A stretch of DNA of 11,810 nt from Deltaproteobacteria bacterium CG07_land_8_20_14_0_80_60_11 (GCA_002779455.1 PEWM01000252.1:1-11810), one strand, 5' to 3'; positions 1-6,134 are shown, numbered from the stretch's first letter. Numbers and translations are program-made. The notes: generated by a model not told the origin, from the letters alone.

Positions 1-67
1 CGACGCGCACTGTGGCCTTGTGGAGACCCCGATCCTGGCGCAACCGCTCCAGCAGGCGTTTTAACAT
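1..67 (-). CDS. Possible 5' end of an unidentified gene (partial, leaves the window)
   Basis: An ATG at 67 on the minus strand opens a frame that stays open to the window edge, giving 22 residues that begin MLKRLLERLRQDRGLHKATV. The stretch looks like an amphipathic helix rich in Leu, Arg and Lys followed by a beta strand. An in-frame TAA lies 12 bases upstream of the ATG, so this ATG is the only usual start available. No clear Shine-Dalgarno sequence precedes it. The plus strand also has an open frame here, ending at a TAA at 62-64, so the coding strand is not certain. No family can be named from so short a piece. Confidence 0.3.
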   Translation of the reverse strand, partial: MLKRLLERLRQDRGLHKATVRV

Positions 68-300
68 GAGTTCGATAGCTTATGGCCGATAGTGTGGCGC
101 GTGAACCTGCACCGCGGGAGCCGGTCGCGCCCTAAGGCCGTCCGCGAGCCGCCGCCACCTGGGGGCCCGCCCCGTCGCAACTCTGAAGCTCCCGGAATAA
201 TTAGGTAAACCCTCTAAGTCCTGTTTACCATACCGGATGACAGAGAGCAAGTCAATATTTTCCTCGGCTCTGGTCACCGCCAGGCCCAGGAAAATTACGG

Positions 301-329
301 TTTACATACCCTGCAAGATATTTTATAAA
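301..329 (+). promoter_or_regulatory. Sigma70-type promoter for the downstream helical-repeat/dnaJ-like operon
   Basis: A -35 box TTTACA (301-306) and a -10 box TATAAA (324-329) are separated by exactly 17 bases. Each matches the consensus at five of six positions. The region from about 290 to 360 is clearly AT-rich against its GC-rich surroundings. Transcription would start near 336, leaving a leader of about 26 bases before the TTG start at 362, with a ribosome binding site AAGGA at 350-354. The 230 bases to its left (68-300) hold no gene I can support. Confidence 0.55.
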
Positions 330-361
330 TAATTGTTAATCTAAAAAATAAGGATTAAACC

Positions 362-763
362 TTGAGACCTACACCCCCGGCGTTGCCCAAAGGATTACCC
401 AACTGCCTGAAGAAAAGGCAACTGCTCAACGACAAGGTGTTGAGCCCCGACTTATGCCGGGAGTATGGCCAGAAGTTTCTGGGGTTGGGCTGGCGGGAAG
501 ATGCCCTGAAGTTCTTTCAAAAAGGGGGCATGGCGGATGAACTGGAAAAGCTCAAGGCTTACTGCCTGGAAACGGGAGATGCTTTCCTGCTGGGGCGCCT
601 CGGCCACCAGGCGCCGGAAGACTGGCGCCGGCTGGGCGAGCGGGCCCTGGCCCTGGGCAAGCTCCATTTTGCCCGGCGGGCCTTCGAGATCGCCGGCGAT
701 GACGCTAACACCGCCCTGGTTGCCGGCCTCATAGCCGGACAGGCCATGCCCGCAGACGGTTAA
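362..763 (+). CDS. Small alpha-helical (TPR-like) protein of unknown function
   Basis: This 133-residue protein starts at a TTG chosen because AAGGA (350-354) lies 7 bases upstream, an in-frame TAA precedes it, and the next in-frame ATG (530) would remove over 40% of the protein. I do not recognise a named family. The sequence reads as paired amphipathic helices with alternating Leu, Ala and Gly, such as GLGWREDALKFFQKGG, then a block around residues 56-80, then RRLGERALALGKLHFARRAF. This resembles degenerate tetratricopeptide or Sel1-like helical hairpins. There is no signal peptide, membrane segment or metal motif. It ends two bases before the DnaJ-like gene, so the two are almost certainly co-transcribed and probably translationally coupled. 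A role as an accessory or substrate-handling partner of that chaperone is inferred from context only. Confidence 0.75.
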   Translation: MRPTPPALPKGLPNCLKKRQLLNDKVLSPDLCREYGQKFLGLGWREDALKFFQKGGMADELEKLKAYCLETGDAFLLGRLGHQAPEDWRRLGERALALGKLHFARRAFEIAGDDANTALVAGLIAGQAMPADG

Positions 764-765
764 TT

Positions 766-1815
766 ATGGCTGCTATGGACTATTACCGAATCTTGGGGGT
801 GAAGCCCAACTGCACCCTGGAGGAAGTGCGCCGGCGTTACCGCCTGTTGGCGCGGCGGCACCACCCCGACCTCAACCCCGATGACCCGGAAGCCGCGGCC
901 CGCTTCCGTCTGATCGTGGCCGCCTTTGAGGCCATCCAGGTGGCCAGGGCCGAGGCCAAGGGCCGCAGCCGGAGAAACGCCGCTCATTATCGGCAACCCC
1001 GGTTTACCGGCAAAGAACAGGTCTTTGAAGAATTTTTCGGCATCTGCCAGGATGGTTCCCCCCTGTCATGGTCGGCGGGGGCCGATTTCCGCTATGACCT
1101 GGAAATCTCCTTGGTGGCGGCCATCAAAGGCATGGGGACCGTCATTCAAGTGGACCATCAGCCGCCGTGCCGGCCTTGCGGGGGTACCGGGCTGGCGGTG
1201 GGCGCCGCCTACCAGGAGTGTCCGGATTGCCAGGGGCGAGGCCGCCGCTTCGGGGGGCCGGGGCTCCTGCGGTTCGGCCCCGTGTGCGAGCGCTGCCGGG
1301 GGCGGGGGAAAATCGTGGCCGTCCCCTGCCGCCACTGCGGCGGTCTGGGTCGGCGCTCCCATCAAAAGGAATACCACCTGCGGATTCCTCCGGGCACCCA
1401 GGACAGCGCCCGTTTCCGCATTATGGGGGAGGGTGGGGAAGGTTTTCTGCATGGCCCCCGGGGCAACCTGTTGGTGGTGATCCATGTAGCCCCGCATGAT
1501 TTTTTCACCCGGGTGGGCAACGACATCCACTGCCGGGTCGAGGTTTCTTTTGCCGAGGCCGCCCGGGGCTGCGCCATCCGCATCCCCACTCTGGATGGCT
1601 ATCAGTGGGTCAATCTCCCCCGGGGCGCCCCAACCGGCTGGTCTTGCCGGTTTATCGGGGCGGGGGCGCCGGGGACACCCACGCAACCGCCGGGTGATCA
1701 GGTGAACGAGGTTATGGTCGCCACCCCGCAAAACCTCAGCCTCCAGCAGCGGTCACTCCTGAGGGAGTTGGATCGCCTGGAGCCGGGGCAGTTAGACCGG
1801 GCCGGCCATGAATAG
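766..1815 (+). CDS. DnaJ-family (Hsp40) co-chaperone with zinc-finger domain
   Basis: This 349-residue protein is a type-I Hsp40, a family that delivers unfolded clients to DnaK and stimulates its ATPase in the cytoplasm. The J domain fills residues 4-60, with DYYRILGV at 5-12 and the HPD motif at 33-35. The zinc-binding region has all four CxxCxGxG repeats: CRPCGGTG (135-142), CPDCQGRG (152-159), CERCRGRG (174-181) and CRHCGGLG (188-195). C-terminal beta-domain sequence follows, including LRIPPGTQDSARFRIMGEGG. The Gly/Phe-rich linker normally found between J domain and zinc finger is absent, replaced by basic and Gln-rich sequence at 61-100. That gap, and the lack of dnaK or grpE nearby, suggest a secondary DnaJ rather than the main one. 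Translation may start at the ATG at 775, which gives the usual MDYYRILGV beginning. The 3' end overlaps moaC by 8 bases. Confidence 0.9.
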   Translation: MAAMDYYRILGVKPNCTLEEVRRRYRLLARRHHPDLNPDDPEAAARFRLIVAAFEAIQVARAEAKGRSRRNAAHYRQPRFTGKEQVFEEFFGICQDGSPLSWSAGADFRYDLEISLVAAIKGMGTVIQVDHQPPCRPCGGTGLAVGAAYQECPDCQGRGRRFGGPGLLRFGPVCERCRGRGKIVAVPCRHCGGLGRRSHQKEYHLRIPPGTQDSARFRIMGEGGEGFLHGPRGNLLVVIHVAPHDFFTRVGNDIHCRVEVSFAEAARGCAIRIPTLDGYQWVNLPRGAPTGWSCRFIGAGAPGTPTQPPGDQVNEVMVATPQNLSLQQRSLLRELDRLEPGQLDRAGHE

Positions 1816-2296
1816 CTTCACTCATCTGGATGAGACCGGGCAGATGCGCATGGTGGACGTCGGGGACAAACCCGAGACCCTCCGCCGGGCCACGGCTGCC
1901 TGCCGGATCGTGGTGGGCCCGAAGGTCTACCCCTTGCTCCTGGCCGGCCGCCTCCCCAAAGGGGACGTCTGGGCCGCGGCGAGGCTGGCCGGCATCATGG
2001 CCGCCAAGAATACCTCCCAGCTCATCCCCCTGTGCCATCCCCTGCCCCTGACCGCAATTGACCTGGATTTTATCCCGGAACCGGAGGAGTGGGCGGTGGC
2101 TATCCGGGCGAAGGTCAGCACCTGCGCCCGCACCGGGGTGGAGATGGAGGCCCTGACGGCCGCGGCGGTAGCCGCCCTGACGATATACGACATGTGCAAG
2201 GCGGTGGACCGGGGGTTGATGATTACCGGGCTGATGCTCCTGGAAAAGAGCGGGGGGGCCAGTGGCGCATACCACCGGGTGGCGGCAACCCCCTAA
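1808..2296 (+). CDS. moaC: Cyclic pyranopterin monophosphate synthase MoaC
   Basis: MoaC acts with the radical-SAM enzyme MoaA in the first stage of molybdenum cofactor synthesis, converting 3',8-cyclo-7,8-dihydro-GTP to cyclic pyranopterin monophosphate. The 162-residue length is typical. Family landmarks are clear: the N-terminal HLDETGQMRMVDVGDK, KNTSQLIPLCHPL at 67-79, and RTGVEMEALTA followed by TIYDMCKAVDRG at 125-136. Lys51, His77, Asp128 and Lys131 fall at the same numbers as the functional residues of the E. coli enzyme. The start codon lies inside the 3' end of the DnaJ-like gene, so translation is probably coupled. No other moa gene is in the window, so the remaining steps must be encoded elsewhere. 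The presence of MoaC implies molybdenum- or tungsten-pterin enzymes in this organism. Confidence 0.95.
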   Translation: MNSFTHLDETGQMRMVDVGDKPETLRRATAACRIVVGPKVYPLLLAGRLPKGDVWAAARLAGIMAAKNTSQLIPLCHPLPLTAIDLDFIPEPEEWAVAIRAKVSTCARTGVEMEALTAAAVAALTIYDMCKAVDRGLMITGLMLLEKSGGASGAYHRVAATP

Positions 2297-2324
2297 ATTA
2301 TTTTGCGCAGGCCGGAGTTGAGTA

Positions 2325-2687
2325 ATGGAACCTGAACGACTGGAATATTTCCGCACCCTCTTGCAAGAACGCCTGGAAGAAATCATAGGAGAAGCCGACA
2401 AGACGCGCAATGACATGACCGGCGTCATCGCTCCCTTTCCAGACCCCACGGACCGGGCCAGCCTGGAGACGGATCGGAACTTCACCCTGCGGATCCGCGA
2501 CCGGGAACGGAAATTAATCAGCAAGATCAGGGAAGCCCTGGACCGAATCGATGCCGGCACCTACGGTTACTGCGACCTCTGCGGCGGCGAGATCAGCGAC
2601 AAGCGCCTCAAAGCCCGCCCGGTGACTACCATGTGCATCGCCTGCAAGTCCAGGCAGGAAGCCCTGGAACGATCCCGGGGCCTGTAA
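2325..2687 (+). CDS. dksA: DksA/TraR-family RNA polymerase-binding transcription factor
   Basis: This 120-residue protein belongs to the DksA family, which binds the RNA polymerase secondary channel and, with ppGpp, changes promoter choice when nutrients run short. Residues 1-75 form the coiled-coil arm. At its tip the motif PDPTDRAS (39-46) carries two acidic residues, Asp40 and Asp43, equivalent to the aspartates E. coli DksA needs. The C-terminal zinc finger has all four cysteines: CDLC (83-86) and CIAC (104-107). It is shorter than E. coli DksA (151 residues), as in many deltaproteobacterial paralogues. GGAG at 2314-2317 lies 7 bases before the ATG. The gene starts 28 bases after moaC and probably belongs to the same transcript. 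Genomes often carry several DksA-like genes, so it may not be the main one. Confidence 0.9.
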   Translation: MEPERLEYFRTLLQERLEEIIGEADKTRNDMTGVIAPFPDPTDRASLETDRNFTLRIRDRERKLISKIREALDRIDAGTYGYCDLCGGEISDKRLKARPVTTMCIACKSRQEALERSRGL

Positions 2688-2693
2688 GAAGCA

Positions 2694-2728
2694 GGGGTCA
2701 GGGGTCAGGGGTCAGGGGTCAGGGGTCA
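2694..2728. repeat. Five perfect tandem copies of a 7-bp unit (GGGGTCA)
   Basis: The heptamer GGGGTCA is repeated five times without a mismatch or gap, beginning 6 bases after the dksA stop codon. It resembles the short tandemly repeated heptamer sequences found between genes in cyanobacteria and other bacteria. The unit length of seven and the intergenic position are the same as for the array at 11537-11571. Confidence 0.95.
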
Positions 2729-2750
2729 GAAAATCGCTGAACTAACCGCT

Positions 2751-2770
2751 AGTGTCACAGAGTGTCACAA
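2751..2770. repeat. Tandem duplication of a 10-bp unit (AGTGTCACAG/AGTGTCACAA)
   Basis: Two adjacent 10-base copies differ only in the last base. The second copy overlaps the first possible start codon (GTG at 2762) of the small ORF that follows. This is another sign that slippage or insertion has shaped the dksA-rlmN gap. Confidence 0.85.
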
Positions 2771-2779
2771 GGATATGCC

Positions 2780-2962
2780 GTGCCTAAAGAAATAGCGGAT
2801 GCGACTAATGGGGCAATAAGAGATTGTTTCATGGACTGCGGAGGCCCGGATAACGTTGCAACTGGACTAAAAGAGATTTCCCAAGCTATTGATGGGCTAA
2901 CACGGGGTATAGATAGACTAAGCGAGATATTGGTCAATATCGAAGATCGGAAGAAACCATAG
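2780..2962 (+). CDS. Small hypothetical protein (60 aa) in an AT-richer island
   Basis: I do not recognise this protein. I prefer the GTG at 2780 because AAGGA (2769-2773) lies 6 bases upstream; an earlier in-frame GTG at 2762 would give 66 residues but has no ribosome binding site. The product begins VPKEIADATNGAIRDC, has a Cys-Gly-rich turn (CFMDCGGPD) and ends in an amphipathic helix running from GLKEISQAIDG to LSEILVNIE, with hydrophobic residues spaced as in a coiled coil. There is no membrane segment. Base composition is near 45% GC, clearly lower than dksA and rlmN on either side, and short tandem repeats flank it. This suggests a recent insertion. It may be a genuine small gene or a fragment; coding support is moderate. 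Confidence 0.5.
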   Translation: MPKEIADATNGAIRDCFMDCGGPDNVATGLKEISQAIDGLTRGIDRLSEILVNIEDRKKP

Positions 2963-2990
2963 TGACTGGTGACTGGTAACTGACAGCTAA
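2963..2990. repeat. Degenerate 7-bp tandem repeat (TGACTGG x2, TAACTGA, CAGCTAA)
   Basis: Two perfect TGACTGG heptamers (2963-2976) are followed by two diverged units, starting right after the stop codon of the small ORF. With the GGGGTCA array at 2694-2728 it brackets that ORF. It ends 17 bases before the rlmN start and occupies the place where a promoter or leader for rlmN would be expected. Confidence 0.6.
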
Positions 2991-3007
2991 GAACCATCAC
3001 TCCTCGA

Positions 3008-4048
3008 ATGACCCACCTTATCAATCTCAAAGAATTCACCCTCCCCGAACTGGAGCAGCTCATGGCCGCCTGGGGCCAACCGGCCTTTCGGGCCCGGCAA
3101 CTGGTCAAGTGGCTCTACAAAGGCGCCGGCGCCTTCGAGGACATGACCGACATCGCCCGGCCGTTCAGGGCCGAGCTGTCCCGGCGGGCCCGGATCAGCG
3201 AACTTCACGTGGAGCAGGTGCAGGCGGCGGCGGACGGCTGCCGGAAATTCCTGTTCGCCCTGGAAGACGGCAACCTGATCGAATCGGTTCTCATCCCGGA
3301 AGAGGGCCACTATACCCTGTGCCTGTCCACCCAGGTAGGGTGCGCCCAGGGGTGCCGGTTTTGTCTGACGGCCCGGCGAGGCCTGATCCGCAACTTACAG
3401 GCCGGCGAAATCGTTAATCAAGTCCTGGCGGTGCGCCGGGAACTCTCTGACGGGCTGCCCCTCACCAACCTGGTCTTTATGGGCATGGGGGAGCCGCTGG
3501 CTAATTTCCCCGCCCTGGTGCGGGCCCTCACCGTGATCAGCGCCCCCTGGGGGCTGAACTTCTCCCACCGCCGGCTCACCGTCTCCACCGCCGGGTTGGC
3601 CCCGTTCATCCCGCGGCTGGGCCTGGCGGCCCGGGCCAACCTCACCGTCTCCCTCAATGCGGCGGATGACGAGACCCGGAGCCGGATCATGCCCATAAAC
3701 CGGCGCTACCCGCTGGAAGAGTTGATGTCCGCCTGCCGGGGCTTCCCGCTGCCCCGGCACCGGCGCATCACCTTTGCCTACGTGCTCCTGCACGGCATCA
3801 ATGACGCTCCGGACCAGGCCCGGCAACTGGCCCGGCTGCTCCGGGGCTGGCGCGCCAAAATCAACCTGATCCCCTTCAACCGCCACCCACGCCTGCCCTA
3901 TGAGCCGCCGCCGGCGGCGCGTACTCTGGAATTTCAGGATATTTTGCGGGAAGCTAATTATACGGTATTGATCAGGGAGAGCCGAGGGCAGGAGATCAAC
4001 GCCGCCTGCGGCCAACTGGCAGGAGAAAAATCCGGGCAGAGGCCATAG
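3008..4048 (+). CDS. rlmN: Dual-specificity RNA methyltransferase RlmN (23S rRNA A2503 / tRNA A37)
   Basis: RlmN is a radical-SAM enzyme that methylates C2 of adenine 2503 in 23S rRNA and of A37 in some tRNAs. The 346-residue length is usual. The cluster-binding CxxxCxxC is GCAQGCRFC, with cysteines at 112, 116 and 119. FMGMGEPLANF is the SAM-site GEP motif, and LTVSLNAADDETRSRIMPIN is family-typical. The C-terminal ESRGQEINAACGQL carries the catalytic methyl-carrying cysteine at 334. The enzyme therefore looks complete. The start follows family alignment (NLKEFTLPEL); no Shine-Dalgarno sequence is visible before it, only repeat-derived sequence. The last codons run into a truncated sucC read in another frame, so the C-terminal tail may be newly acquired. 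Confidence 0.95.
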   Translation: MTHLINLKEFTLPELEQLMAAWGQPAFRARQLVKWLYKGAGAFEDMTDIARPFRAELSRRARISELHVEQVQAAADGCRKFLFALEDGNLIESVLIPEEGHYTLCLSTQVGCAQGCRFCLTARRGLIRNLQAGEIVNQVLAVRRELSDGLPLTNLVFMGMGEPLANFPALVRALTVISAPWGLNFSHRRLTVSTAGLAPFIPRLGLAARANLTVSLNAADDETRSRIMPINRRYPLEELMSACRGFPLPRHRRITFAYVLLHGINDAPDQARQLARLLRGWRAKINLIPFNRHPRLPYEPPPAARTLEFQDILREANYTVLIRESRGQEINAACGQLAGEKSGQRP

Positions 4049-4335
4049 ACCCGGCCGCGGGCTTCTTCCCCTACCAGGCCCGGAACCCGGCCTTCGGGAT
4101 CGGCCTCAACCCCGCCCTGATCCGCCCGGCCACGAGTTTCATCGAGAATCTCTACCGCCTGTTCATCTCTCTGGACTGCTCCCTGGCAGAGATCAACCCC
4201 CTGGTGGTCACCAAGGGCGGGGCCTCCGCCGAAATGGTGGCCAAAGGCTTCCGCATCATCCTGGGCGACCCCAATGTCAAGGGGGTGCTCATCAATATCT
4301 TCGGCGGCATCCTGCGGTGCGACGTCCTGGCCAAC
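4036..4335 (+). pseudogene. sucC: Decayed sucC (succinyl-CoA synthetase beta subunit) remnant
   Basis: About 100 codons in one open frame match SucC: IDPAAGFFPYQARNPAFGIG, then ENLYRLF and SLAEINPLVVTKGG, then a jump to FRIILGDPNVKGVLINIFGG and ILRCDVLAN. An intact SucC has about 390 residues. The N-terminal ATP-grasp half is gone, cut off by rlmN. Roughly 85-90 residues are missing between TKGG and ASAEMV (junction near 4216-4224), including a metal-binding aspartate. The C-terminal CoA-ligase part after 4335 is replaced by unrelated Gly/Arg/Pro-rich sequence up to a TGA at 4405-4407. The internal deletion kept the frame, and Gly-Gly occurs on both sides of it in intact proteins, which suggests recombination at a short repeat. 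The product cannot be an active beta subunit. It sits where sucC belongs, just upstream of sucD. Confidence 0.85.
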
Positions 4336-4420
4336 GCTCCCAGGTGGGCGGCGCTGGCGCCTGGGCGGCGGTGGACGGTCCAGCCGGGGCCGGGGGCGGC
4401 GCCCTGACGGGGTCTAGATA

Positions 4421-4436
4421 AAAATTGACCAATTTT
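4421..4436. repeat. Perfect 16-bp palindrome, AT-rich (AAAATTG-AC-CAATTTT)
   Basis: Arms of 7 bases flank a 2-base spacer in the non-coding stretch between the sucC remnant and sucD. The layout (7-2-7) suits a dimeric regulator site, but no promoter is convincingly placed around it. It could equally be part of an old insertion-element end. Confidence 0.5.
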
Positions 4437-4512
4437 CGGAGATATGCGAAACTCAAAACGTTCCTGGGGTTAGGCCGTTGCGGTCGGGACCGGCGCCCTG
4501 GAGAATTGGTTC

Positions 4513-4528
4513 CGGTCATTTATGACCG
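4513..4528. repeat. Perfect 16-bp palindrome (CGGTCAT-TT-ATGACCG)
   Basis: This is a second 7-2-7 inverted repeat. It lies just before GATAAT (4532-4537), which matches a -10 hexamer at five of six positions, so it would cover the -35/spacer region of a possible sucD promoter. No good -35 box is visible at standard spacing. An operator role is a guess. Confidence 0.4.
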
Positions 4529-4562
4529 CCTGATAATGAGTTATGCTCAAACGGCTATTTTC

Positions 4563-4615
4563 TGTAGCCGCAGGCTTTAGCCTGCGCCTGCACAGGCTGG
4601 AAAGCCTGCGGCGCC
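4563..4615. repeat. Double-hairpin intergenic element, copy 1 (begins TGTAG)
   Basis: The 53-base element starts TGTAG and can form two hairpins: CGCAGGC-TTTA-GCCTGCG (4569-4586) and CAGGCT-GGAA-AGCCTG (4593-4608). It can also fold as one large hairpin, because GCCGCAGGCTTT (4567-4578) is the exact reverse complement of 4601-4612. It lies 70 bases upstream of sucD, inside its likely leader. It belongs structurally with the elements at 7727 and 8384. Confidence 0.75.
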
Positions 4616-4685
4616 CTTTGACTGCAATCTGGTAGGCAACGAGATTTTCCGGTCAAAGTGAAATTATGCGGATGAAAGGTAAAAT

Positions 4686-5555
4686 ATGAGCGTTCTGGTT
4701 AATAACGACACAAGAGTGGTGGTGCAGGGGATAACCGGCAAGGAAGGGTCGTTCCATGCCCGGGCCTGCGCTGAATACGGCACCAAGGTGGTGGCGGGGG
4801 TGACCCCGGGCAAAGGCGGCCAGAAGGTGGACGAGGTCCCGGTGTTCAACACCGTGGCTCAGGCGGTGGCCGCCACGGGGGCCAACACCTCCCTGATCTT
4901 CGTGCCCCCGGCCTTTGCCGCCGACGCCATTTTAGAGTCCGGCGCGGCGGGCGTCAAGGTGGCGGTGTGCATCACCGAGGGCATCCCCACCCTGGATATG
5001 GTGCGGGTGATGGCCGGGCTGAGGGATTCGGGCTGCCGCCTCATCGGCCCCAACTGCCCGGGCATCATCTCCCCGGGCCAGGCCAAGGTGGGCATCATGC
5101 CCGGCCACATCCACCGGCCCGGCCCCATGGGCCTGGTCTCCCGCAGCGGCACCCTGACCTACGAAGCGGTGCATCAGCTCACCCGGCTGGGGATCGGCCA
5201 GAGCACCTGCGTGGGCATCGGCGGCGACCCGATTATCGGCACCAACTTCATCGATATGCTGCAACTCTTTGAGGCCGACCCCCAGACCGAGGGTATCGTG
5301 CTCATCGGCGAGATCGGCGGCGCCGCCGAGGAAGAGGCCGCGGCCTTCATCTCCCGGCACGTGTCCAAGCCGGTGGTGAGCTTCATTGCGGGGCAGACCG
5401 CGCCCCCGGGCAAACGCATGGGCCATGCCGGGGCCATCATCTCCGGCGGCAGCGGCAAGGCCTCCGACAAGATGGCCGCCCTCGCCCAGGCCGGGGTGAC
5501 CGTGGTGGCCAATATCGGGGAACTGGGACAGGCGGCCAAGACCTTGATGGGGTAG
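4686..5555 (+). CDS. sucD: Succinyl-CoA synthetase (ADP-forming) subunit alpha
   Basis: SucD carries the phosphohistidine and binds CoA in succinyl-CoA synthetase, which interconverts succinyl-CoA and succinate with ATP or GTP formation. The 289 residues equal the E. coli length. Landmarks are the CoA-binding loop GITGKEGSFH (15-24), GPNCPGIISPG with KVGIMPGHI, SRSGTLTYEAV, GIGGDPIIGTNFID, and the active-site KRMGHAGAIISGGSG with His247. AAAGG at 4675-4679 lies 6 bases before the ATG. The protein looks complete, but its partner sucC immediately upstream is a wreck. SucD cannot form the usual enzyme unless a beta subunit is made elsewhere. queH follows after 12 bases and is probably co-transcribed. 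Confidence 0.95.
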   Translation: MSVLVNNDTRVVVQGITGKEGSFHARACAEYGTKVVAGVTPGKGGQKVDEVPVFNTVAQAVAATGANTSLIFVPPAFAADAILESGAAGVKVAVCITEGIPTLDMVRVMAGLRDSGCRLIGPNCPGIISPGQAKVGIMPGHIHRPGPMGLVSRSGTLTYEAVHQLTRLGIGQSTCVGIGGDPIIGTNFIDMLQLFEADPQTEGIVLIGEIGGAAEEEAAAFISRHVSKPVVSFIAGQTAPPGKRMGHAGAIISGGSGKASDKMAALAQAGVTVVANIGELGQAAKTLMG

Positions 5556-5567
5556 AGCGGCTGAACC

Positions 5568-6134
5568 ATGAAGATCCTGCTCCACATCTGCTGCGCCCCT
5601 TGTGCGGTTTATCCGGCGGACAACCTGTCCGCCTCGGGGCACCAGGTGCGGGGCTTTTTTTACAATCCCAACATTCACCCGTATCAGGAATTCGCCCGCC
5701 GGATGGCCACCCTGGAAGATTTTGCGGCCAAAACCCGGCTCCCCATTATCTGGGACCGCAGTTATAACCTGGAAGAGTTTTTGCGGATGATCGTCTTCCG
5801 GGAGCAGGATCGGTGCCGGTTCTGTTACTACCTGAGGCTCAAGGCCACGGCCCGGGTGGCCAAGGGCGGCAAGTTCGACGCCTTCACCTCCACCCTCCTC
5901 TATAGCAAATTTCAGAACCATGAGATGATCCGGGAGTTGGCCCAACAGGTGGTGCAGGAGGTGGGAGTGCCCTTTTATTACGTTGACTTTCGCCAAGGGT
6001 GGGCGGCAGGCAGGGCGGAGTCAAATAAGATGGGCCTCTACAAGCAGCAATATTGCGGCTGCATCTTCAGTGAACGGGATCGTTTCCTCACTCCCCCTAA
6101 GTCCAGCCGGGGAGACGGACTGATCAGGCGGTGA
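5568..6134 (+). CDS. queH: Epoxyqueuosine reductase QueH
   Basis: QueH carries out the last step of queuosine synthesis, reducing epoxyqueuosine to queuosine in the anticodon of GUN tRNAs. It replaces the unrelated cobalamin enzyme QueG in many anaerobes. The 188-residue protein has the family's motifs: LLHICCAPC with cysteines 8, 9 and 12; FFYNPNIHPYQEF; DRCRFCYYLRL with cysteines 83 and 86; FTSTLLYSKFQN; and the C-terminal YKQQYCGCIFSE with cysteines 163 and 165. The set of conserved cysteines for the iron-sulfur and metal sites therefore looks complete. It starts 12 bases after sucD. No other queuosine genes are in the window. The link with sucD is positional only. Confidence 0.93.
   Translation: MKILLHICCAPCAVYPADNLSASGHQVRGFFYNPNIHPYQEFARRMATLEDFAAKTRLPIIWDRSYNLEEFLRMIVFREQDRCRFCYYLRLKATARVAKGGKFDAFTSTLLYSKFQNHEMIRELAQQVVQEVGVPFYYVDFRQGWAAGRAESNKMGLYKQQYCGCIFSERDRFLTPPKSSRGDGLIRR

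Noticed and set aside
80..277. Minus-strand 65-codon frame with a GTG start and plausible first 30 residues
   Set aside because: No ribosome binding site, the second half is Arg/Pro-rich as expected from GC-rich shadow sequence, and no family is recognisable. It could be a remnant but cannot be supported.
1736..2560. 274-codon minus-strand frame across moaC and dksA
   Set aside because: It is antisense to two clear genes, and its sequence shows no domain.
2694..2728. CRISPR array
   Set aside because: The repeats are 7 bp and contiguous with no spacers; this is a simple tandem repeat, as is 11537-11571.
2755..3108. 117-codon minus-strand frame across the dksA-rlmN island
   Set aside because: It runs into rlmN coding sequence, is Ser-rich without motifs, and competes with the better supported plus-strand small ORF.
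4336..4407. Continuation of sucC after the INIFGG segment
   Set aside because: The frame stays open to 4407, but the residues are Gly/Arg/Pro-rich and match no part of SucC in any of the three plus frames.
4932..5996. 354-codon minus-strand frame opposite sucD and queH
   Set aside because: Both plus-strand genes have complete family motifs; the antisense frame is His/Gly-rich low-complexity sequence.
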